Source: Saprolegnia diclina VS20 (Eukaryota; Oomycota; Saprolegniomycetes; Saprolegniales; Saprolegniaceae). Taken from it: 26,857 bases of DNA. Numbering within the stretch: the first letter of the stretch is position 1; each line of letters opens with the position of its first letter. The DNA lies in contig NW_008246228.1 of the NCBI RefSeq assembly GCF_000281045.1, forward strand, positions 29,581-56,437, in the 5' to 3' direction. The notes under the pieces are model-generated. The model was not told the DNA's origin, did not search any database, and saw nothing but the letters and a program-made list of their open reading frames with translations. Shown piece by piece: positions 20,701-26,857 of the stretch. The translations under genes and the position numbers were made by a program.

Positions 20701-23700
20701 CCGCGCATTTGGACCCGCGCCACGAGTGCATTCGTCGATCGTACGTCTCGCAGATCAGTGCCGTCTTTGAGCCAGCGCTCAAGAAGCTCCAGAAACTTGA
20801 CCGGTTCGTGGGCTACGCGCTAAACTGCGATACGTATGCGGTCACATCGCGCGGCGATCCGGGCCGTGAAGTACTCCTCCTTGAGGCATTGGACCGCGAG
20901 TGGTTTGGACCGAGCGCGCCACCAACGTTCTTGCGACGCCTCTTGCGCGCCCATGTCCGCGCCTATGCCATCGGACCATTTGACGCCGTGCACTTGGAGC
21001 TCGCGATCCGGGCCGCCGACCGCCTCCACAATGCGCTGTGCCCGGCACGACCCGGTGGGTCACTGCCTCGTGTCCGCGTCTTCGGTCCGTCCGTGCCGTC
21101 GAAAAAACTCAAATCCAAATCAAACGCCAAGATGAAACTCAAAGCATCCCAAATGACCACCGTAACAATGCCTCTTGCGCACCTGTTCGAAGTCGCCGAG
21201 GTCATCTACCGCGTGCGGCGTCTCCCTGCCGCGATCGACCATCTGCGACTCGTCGTACAGCGGCTGCGCGCACTACCCCCGAACCCAATGCATTTGCACA
21301 TGATGCAGATGACCCAGATTCGACTGGCCTTTCTTTATCAACAGATACACCGCATGGACTTGGCCATCGAAGCCATCAATCACGTTCAAGTCCTTAGCGC
21401 CAAAGTAGGTACGCGGCCGCCACCGCTGCTGTGGCCGTCCCGCATGTCGTACCATCTCTCACCGGAAGAAGCCCAGTTTCTACGAGGCATGCTGCGAGAG
21501 CTCGCGCACGAAGACGGTGCGCACATCGACTATGCTCCATTGCACAGCAGCCTCATTGAGCGCGTCAAGCGGTCGCTTTTGGACGAGCAGCGGCTCCGGG
21601 CGACCGCCGAGTACCGCGGCAGCCATCTCCAAAGTCTAATCGTCACAGTGGGCGAGAGCTTGCATCTGCCCATCGCGTCGATCCTACACGCCCACTTGCG
21701 CGTCGTTATCAAGTGCGAGGGGGTGGTTGCTGTGACCGAAGAGAGTCCGAGCTGGGAGAGCCTCGAGCCCAACTGGGAGCACCAGCAAGTCCGGCTTCGC
21801 GTGCGGTCGCGCCACGCCACAGCGCTGGTGCGAGTCCTGAGCCGCCACATGGGCCGCGACACCTGCCTTGGCCTCGTCGCCGTCCCGATTGAATCGCTTT
21901 TGGAAAACGGGGGCTTGCCGCCGACGGCCATGACGCTGCGTGTACCTGCGTCCGTGACGCTCCGACGTCCGAATCTGTACCCGACGCTCGTGCTCGGGTT
22001 TCAGCTCACGACGCTTGCACCGACGCGGACGGCCGAGGCCGACGAAGCACGCTTGTTGCCGTTCTCACTGCCCGACTTTTTGAATTTGCCGTTTGTGTGG
22101 GAGCGATTTGCGCATCGGTTTGTCTCGAATGGCGACAGCTTTCTCGCGCGGCCGTTCCTGCTGCAAGCGCTGCGCCGGCACACGCCCCCGTACTCTCTCC
22201 AGACGATCCGGTGCATGCTATCGCTTGCACGCTGCGAAATGGACTGCAAGGCGAATCCGTCGGCGCTCGAGTGGCTTCAGAAAGCACACGCAGCGCTCGT
22301 GGTGCTGCCCCAGCGCGACGGCGCCCTCGAAGACAGCGCCATTGCGCTCATGACGCAGTGTCTCTCGCCCGACTCGCTGTTCCGCAAGCAGCTTCTCACG
22401 GCACAAGAGCACCCGATCTGCCACGAGTATGTCCGCATGCGCTACAGCGACGGCGACTACTACGTCGACAAGGCGACGGGCGAGTGTCTCACCGAGGCGC
22501 CGCTCGGGTTTGAAGCCAATCCGCCTGCAAAGCCCCGCCTACAGGTGCATACGCTCAACTTGGAGCCCATCTTGATACAGGGTTGTAGCGTATGGTGCTG
22601 TTTGCGCCGGCAATGAAGCAGCGCATCGCGGGACTTCGCCGCGAGATGCTCGCGCGCGCCGCCGCCGACCCGGATCAATGGAGCGCGATCTTTGACGAGA
22701 CGCACGGACGCATGTTTTACATTAGCGCCGTCCACGCTCTCCAGACGTTCAAGCGGCCGTCAGCCTACGTCATGGTCGCGGACGAGCACACCGTGTACAG
22801 GTACATACATACAATAGTGTCCATCATTGTGTGGCAAACCGTCCACTAGTGTCTTGCTCATCCAAGACTTGTTTCGGCTTCGCCGCCTCCGCGCCCGCGT
22901 CCGCCGTCTCTTGCGTCGCGCAATTCGAGTGGTCTGTTGGAAGGATGAATCGTATCAAGTTGATAGACTGACACGGTAGGTGCGCATCGTCGTGTACATG
23001 GTGACGGCCGAGAAAGCACGGGCCGAGGCGAGACGCATTCGGGCCACAAAAGTGCCACTCAACTGCATCAAGGTCATGATCGAGTACGCCGAGGACCTGC
23101 GCGCGGCGGATCGCGTCTCGAGCGACCCGTTCGTGACGCTCGACATCACCACCAACGGCAACGGGCCTCGTCCTCGGTCGCGTCAGACGTCAGTGCAGCC
23201 CTCGACGCTGACGCCGATCTGGAACGAACTCTTCCACATACCGTACGCATGGCTCCAGCACGAAGTCGACCCGCCGCGAAAGCGGCCAACCCATGCCAAG
23301 ACCGCCGAAGACGAGGAAGCGGACGACAAGGACGAGGACGATGACGATGACGCACCAGGTGACATTGACATGGACCGCGTCACGAAGGCACTTGCCATCA
23401 ATTTGGTCGAAAACGACGCAAGCCTCCACGACGATATCGACGACGAACGGTCGCTCGTGCTTACCGTGTGGGACTTTGATGCCCCGGTGTATCGGACACG
23501 TGCGGCGTCGCGCGAGTTTCTCGGTCTCGCTGTCGTGCCCCTTGACGCGCTCGACCACGGAATGCCGATTTCCGCCGAGCTCACGCTCCGAGACGAAGAC
23601 GGGTACCTCTCGCCGCGACCCCGGGGCACGCTCAACATGACAGTGCAGTGGATTGCATACTGCTTTCCACGCTCGCTTCGGTCTGTGATGCTGGCGACGT

Positions 23701-24560
23701 GGGCCATCGCGCGCCTTTCCCGCTTACTCGCCATCACGTACGCGAAGCGCGTTGTCGTCGCCAAGCCCAAACCGCCTCTCTCGGACGAGCTCCAAATGCT
23801 CTTGGAGCTTGTCGACTCGACGTTTCACACGGCGCTCCTCAAGCTTGCCGATGTGATCGTCATGGCGGACCAGCTCCAGCGGCTCAAGCACCGCCTCTCG
23901 GACGCACGGAAAGGCCAAACGACCGCAGACGAAGAGAAGCACATTGAGCTGCGTCTCCAAGCGGTCATGCGCGACCAGTTTGGTCCAAAGCAGCGCAAGC
24001 TGCTCGACACCAAAGCCGACCTCGCCAACTGTCTCAAGAGCTTTGCCAAACTCACGTCGGGCACGAGTATGCGTCTCGTATCTCGACTTGCATCTCACAT
24101 GTGTGATGTCGTAGTTGCCGAGTACATTGCCAGTGTCGACGCCACTTCGAGCATCGCCGAGCGCGTTGGGCTTTGGCTCAATGAGCTTGGGCTCTATGAC
24201 GCCAAGCACGCTCGGCTGTCGTCGTGGCAAGCGACGCAGGACGAGACGGCACCGCAACCCATCACGTTTGACGCCATCATGACCTTTGTGCTCGATGAGA
24301 AGCACACCTTTGTGGTCTGGGAGGCCGCGGTGAAAGGCCTTGTTGCCGAAGCCTTCACGGGCGGCAGCTGGTCCTTTGATATGACCAAGGAGCTTGCTGT
24401 GTGTCGCAAGATTGAAGACACGCTCCTCGCGACGAACGGCGAGGCGCGTGGGCCTGACGACGTGTCCTCGTCTGCGGGCCCGGCGCAGCGGGAGAAGCTC
24501 GACGCGCGCAAGGCCAAACGACTGCAAAAGCTTTCGAAAAAGGCCAAGTCGCGCCAGTAG
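17774..24560 (+). CDS. Giant IQ - TPR-like - SH2-like - C2 - WW-like - C2 protein (9 exons)
   Basis: Exons 17774-18036, 18083-18574, 18628-18908, 18952-19999, 20046-20094, 20142-22544, 22589-22800, 22850-22931 and 22980-24560 sum to 6411 nt, 2136 residues, all in frame; introns 43-53 bp, all ending TAG. IQ motifs (calmodulin binding) lie near 110-130 (AATAIQSIWR), 265-286, 289-310 and 340-360. Helical TPR-like repeats run from about 370 to 545, then an acidic, threonine-rich linker to about 660. An SH2-like domain spans about 694-776 (VYHGVLSDAAAEVLLH, then PPGTFLVYRKK, then DASLVGFLQQL), with Tyr where the phosphotyrosine-binding Arg of FLVR belongs. A C2-like domain sits near 1205-1330, WW-like segments near 1470-1505 and 1543-1570, and a second C2 near 1637-1834 interrupted by an acidic insert. 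It is probably a cytosolic or cortical scaffold with calcium and membrane links. An alternative start is ATG 17699 (+25 residues); the exon 8 donor could be 22929. Confidence 0.8.
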
Positions 24561-24612
24561 CTGCATACTACAATCTCGCAGTATAGAACGAGGTTTCTAA
24601 TCTGAGTTGAAG

Positions 24613-25764
24613 TTACAAGTTGCTCTGCGGCGTCTCGTCGGCATCGTAGACAACACCGAGCGACTGGCGCACCTTGTCCATGATGCGCGACAAGAGCAGC
24701 GACTCGGCGAGGGGATATTCAGCGCACTCGCGGTCGCCATTCTGAATGCAGCGCGAGACAGTCTCGGCTTCAAATTTAAAGCCGACTGAGCCGCCAAAGT
24801 TGAAGCTGCTCTTGGACGGCGCGGGAGTCGGGTGCGGGAACGACAGCTCGATCGGCGCTTGGCCGTGCAGCGTCAGCGTCAGCTTGTCGGCCACGTGCGC
24901 GGGGGCGTTGATGCGCAGCGTGCCCTTTGCACCAATGATGACGACCTCCTCGACAAAGTCGGCGAGACACGAGTACTGGATCGTGCCAAACCGGCTGCCT
25001 GCATACTGCAGCGTCACGACCGCATACGTGTCGATGCCCTCGTCGGCTGAAATGGCGCCGACCGTGTGCACGTGCGAGGGCTCTTCGCCACCGAAGACCA
25101 TGGACACGAACGCGAGCGGGTAGATACCAATGTCGAGAAGGCCACCGCCGCCAAGCGACCGCTTCCAAATCCGGTCAGCGTTGGCAGGAAACGCAAAGCC
25201 CATGTCGGCCTTGACCGCATGCACAGCGCCAAGCACGTTCTCGGACAAGAGCTGGCGCGCGTGACGCACGGCCGGGAAGAAGCGCGTCCACATGGCTACA
25301 TATCAAGCTTAGAACGGCAGAGCAATACGATCTGATTGTACCTTCCATGAGAAAGAGGTCCTTTTCCTTGGCGAGCGCGACCATCTCGTCGGCTTCGCGC
25401 TGGTTCATCGACATGGGCTTCTCGACGAGCACGTGCTTGTTGTGGCGCAGCGCGAGGAGCGTGTGCGGGTGGTGGAGCGTGTGCAGCGTGCCAACGTAGA
25501 TGACGTCGACCTGCGGGTCGGCGCACAGTGCGTCGTACGAGTCGTAGCTCGTCGGAATCTCTATTTGTCATTGCAAAAGTGAGGCGCCAGTGGCGAAGTG
25601 GTTGGTCTACCGTGCGTGGCGGCAAAGGCTTGGGCAGTTGCGAGGCTGCGCGAGGCGCAGGCGACGACGCTGGCGCCGGGCACGAGCTGCAGGCCCATGA
25701 CAAAGTCGTTGCAGATGCGGCCGCAGCCCAAGATGCCCCAGCGCGTTGTTTTCGTCGACGTCAT
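24613..25764 (-). CDS. Gfo/Idh/MocA oxidoreductase, trans-1,2-dihydrobenzene-1,2-diol dehydrogenase type (3 exons)
   Basis: On the minus strand exons are 25764-25611, 25560-25342 and 25295-24613, giving 351 residues; introns are 50 and 46 bp and end TAG. The N-terminal Rossmann fold starts with WGILGCGRICNDF (GxGxxx dinucleotide site at residues 13-18). The catalytic-loop motif EKP is at 98-100 (VLVEKPMSMN), then MEAMWTRFFP, and the C-terminal domain carries GGGGLLDIGIYPLAF with Asp179 and Tyr183. This order and length match the dimeric dihydrodiol dehydrogenase/D-xylose dehydrogenase (DHDH) branch, which uses NADP. The substrate may be a sugar or a diol and cannot be told from sequence. The gene converges with the SH2-like gene, with stops 52 bp apart. 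ATG 25764 is preferred over the GTG/TTG-started extension upstream because the Rossmann strand starts at once. Confidence 0.92.
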
Positions 25765-26075
25765 TTCAATCCAATTGTCAAATGGCCACGTACCACAGTC
25801 CAACGTACGTTGAGGTGGGTCCCCCACTAGCGATGGTCACACACAACATATTTACACCCACCCCACCCCTACTCCACCTCCACAACCAATTATCACTGCA
25901 AAACCTGCAAAAGGATCGTACACATTCATTTGAAGCATGAGTGCCTTGGCATTTATAGTCCTCCGAGTGTGGTGCAGCCTGCCAATACCCTCACATGGCG
26001 ACGTCCCCCCAACAAATTCAATTATGCATTTCTTGAAGTGCGTATATTTATATTTTGTATATGTAGAGTATACCA
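25765..26075. promoter_or_regulatory. Promoter of the oxidoreductase gene and tRNA 5' flank
   Basis: Between about 25814 and 25935 the plus strand is strongly C/A-rich and G-poor (CCCACCCC-type runs), so the minus-strand leader of the oxidoreductase would be G/T-rich. The last 40 bases before the tRNA are very AT-rich (TATATTTATATTTTGTATATG), as is common upstream of RNA polymerase III genes. No open frame is convincing. Confidence 0.4.
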
Positions 26076-26148
26076 GCTCGGCTGGCGCAATGGATAGCGT
26101 ATCAGACTTCGAATCTGGGGGTTGCGGGTTCGAGTCCCGCGTCGAGTA
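26076..26148 (+). tRNA. tRNA-Arg, anticodon TCG
   Basis: All four stems close. The acceptor is GCTCGGC with GTCGAGT (two G-U pairs) plus discriminator A26148; D stem GCGC/GCGT; anticodon stem TCAGA/TCTGG around loop CTTCGAA; a 5-nt variable loop; T stem GCGGG/CCCGC around loop TTCGAGT. Anticodon TCG is at 26109-26111 and reads CGA codons. There is no intron and no encoded CCA, as in eukaryotic nuclear tRNAs. The internal B box GGTTCGAGTCC is intact. Confidence 0.95.
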
Positions 26149-26149
26149 C

Positions 26150-26154
26150 TTTTT
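26150..26154 (+). terminator. RNA polymerase III terminator
   Basis: A run of five T residues begins two bases after the tRNA end, the usual stop signal for RNA polymerase III. Confidence 0.7.
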
Positions 26155-26298
26155 GCCCTTTGGATTGTAAACAAACTCATATTAGCAACAGAAATTTTAT
26201 ACACAGGGCATCGTCGCCCAAGCTGATGTACCTGACACCGAAGCATGGATGGCTCGCATCAAGCGTTTCGAGAAAGCACATGAAAATGTTAAGTCCTA

Positions 26299-26857
26299 TC
26301 AAGCGACGAGGTAGAGAAGGCCAAGCATGGCCGCGCCGCCCGCAATCCCACCGACGGCCGCGCCGACAAAAACGCCGAGCAAGGACCCCATGAGGAATGG
26401 CCACGTTCGGATCGTTGTCAAGCTCGGCAAGGCCAAGTGTTGCCTCGTACGTTTGGCAGCGGATCTCGGGCCACTCGATAGCGCCCGCCATTTGCACAAT
26501 GTCCGCGAAACTGTCGAGGTATTGCTGGTTGTGCGAATTGTATCCGCCATTGGCATTCCCAACGCCGAGCCGAGTGGCCTCCGGATGCGCGAGAATCAAG
26601 TGCCGAAGGACATTGTGCATGTCGAGCACGTACGGCTGCGCAGCGTCGGCAACGCGGGCGCACTGTTGCACGAGTTCTCGTGAAAAGCAGACATCGTCGA
26701 CGTCGGTGATACGCGTCGCCGTGAGGAGACCGTAGCTGCAGTTACCCGACGGTTTGTTGAGTTGGGTTGCCTCCAAAAGCTTGGCACGGAAGAGCGACTG
26801 GAGCCCGACAAGGCTTTGCCTTCCCAAATAATCAAGATAGAGGTCGGCGCTGCGGGT
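26299..26857 (-). CDS. Partial unknown protein with C-terminal membrane segment (5' end outside window)
   Basis: The frame is open from the right edge (26857) leftwards and reads like real protein: LFRAKLLEATQLNKPSGNCSY, then VDDVCFSRELVQQCARVADA and LGVGNANGGYNSHNQQYLDSF. I do not recognise the family. The C-terminal part changes frame to give FLMGSLLGVFVGAAVGGIAG and a hydrophobic run ending in LLYLVA, with a stop at 26299-26301: a typical membrane segment. A 52-bp intron at 26474-26423 (donor GTGGCC, phase 2) would join the two frames, but its acceptor ends GAG instead of the TAG used elsewhere, so a small indel or pseudogenisation is also possible. Without a frame change the product would run on to 26177 with unconvincing sequence. 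The start, and any signal peptide, lie beyond the window. Confidence 0.5.

Noticed and set aside
1-26857. CRISPR arrays, insertion sequences, bacterial operons
   Set aside because: No spaced repeats, transposase with terminal repeats, or Shine-Dalgarno-led gene series are present; genes are intron-containing and eukaryotic.

Overview
This is a eukaryotic nuclear window: protein families are eukaryotic (kinesin-3-like, small TIM, WW/C2/SH2 domains), there is a eukaryotic tRNA-Arg with no encoded CCA tail, and most genes only read through once very short introns are removed. I reconstructed 34 introns by restoring reading frame and domain continuity. Most are 38-54 bp (one has an 89-bp alternative), and 33 of the 34 end in TAG. 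GC-rich genes, tiny introns and very close gene spacing, together with families such as SHAQKYF-type MYB and IQ-containing multidomain proteins, fit an oomycete, probably a saprolegnialean. That assignment is an inference from style, not from a database match.

Layout. 145-1819 (+) is a glycosyltransferase-4 protein with a signal peptide encoded across a tiny first exon. 2249-2778 (+) is a small thioredoxin. 2779-4473 is a 1.7-kb stretch without a supportable gene, holding only a weak hint of decayed retroelement sequence. 4474-5049 (+) is ITP pyrophosphatase. 5135-8884 (+) is a 13-exon kinesin-3-like protein with an FHA domain and eroded ATPase switches. 9689-10477 (-) is a SHAQKYF-type MYB protein with a histidine-rich run. 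11916-14360 (+) is a 7-exon membrane-anchored M13 (neprilysin-like) metallopeptidase. 14758-15339 (+) is a small class I SAM methyltransferase. 15407-16906 (-) is a mitochondrial PPR/helical-repeat protein, divergent from 17320-17655 (+), a Tim8-like small TIM chaperone that has lost one cysteine from each CX3C motif. 17774-24560 (+) is a 9-exon, ~2136-residue scaffold-like protein with IQ motifs, TPR-like helices, an SH2-like domain, two C2-like domains and WW-like motifs. 24613-25764 (-) is a Gfo/Idh/MocA oxidoreductase of the dihydrodiol dehydrogenase type. 26076-26148 (+) is tRNA-Arg(TCG). 26299 to the right edge (-) is a partial unknown protein with a C-terminal membrane segment.

The genes do not form an operon or an obvious cluster. 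Two shared themes stand out. The PPR and small-TIM genes are both mitochondrial and share one divergent promoter containing an 18-bp perfect palindrome. The kinesin-like, SH2-like and TIM-like proteins each keep a recognisable fold but have lost residues normally essential to the family. The strongest candidate for something undescribed is the IQ-TPR-SH2-C2-WW-C2 protein, whose SH2 region becomes visible only after two introns are removed.
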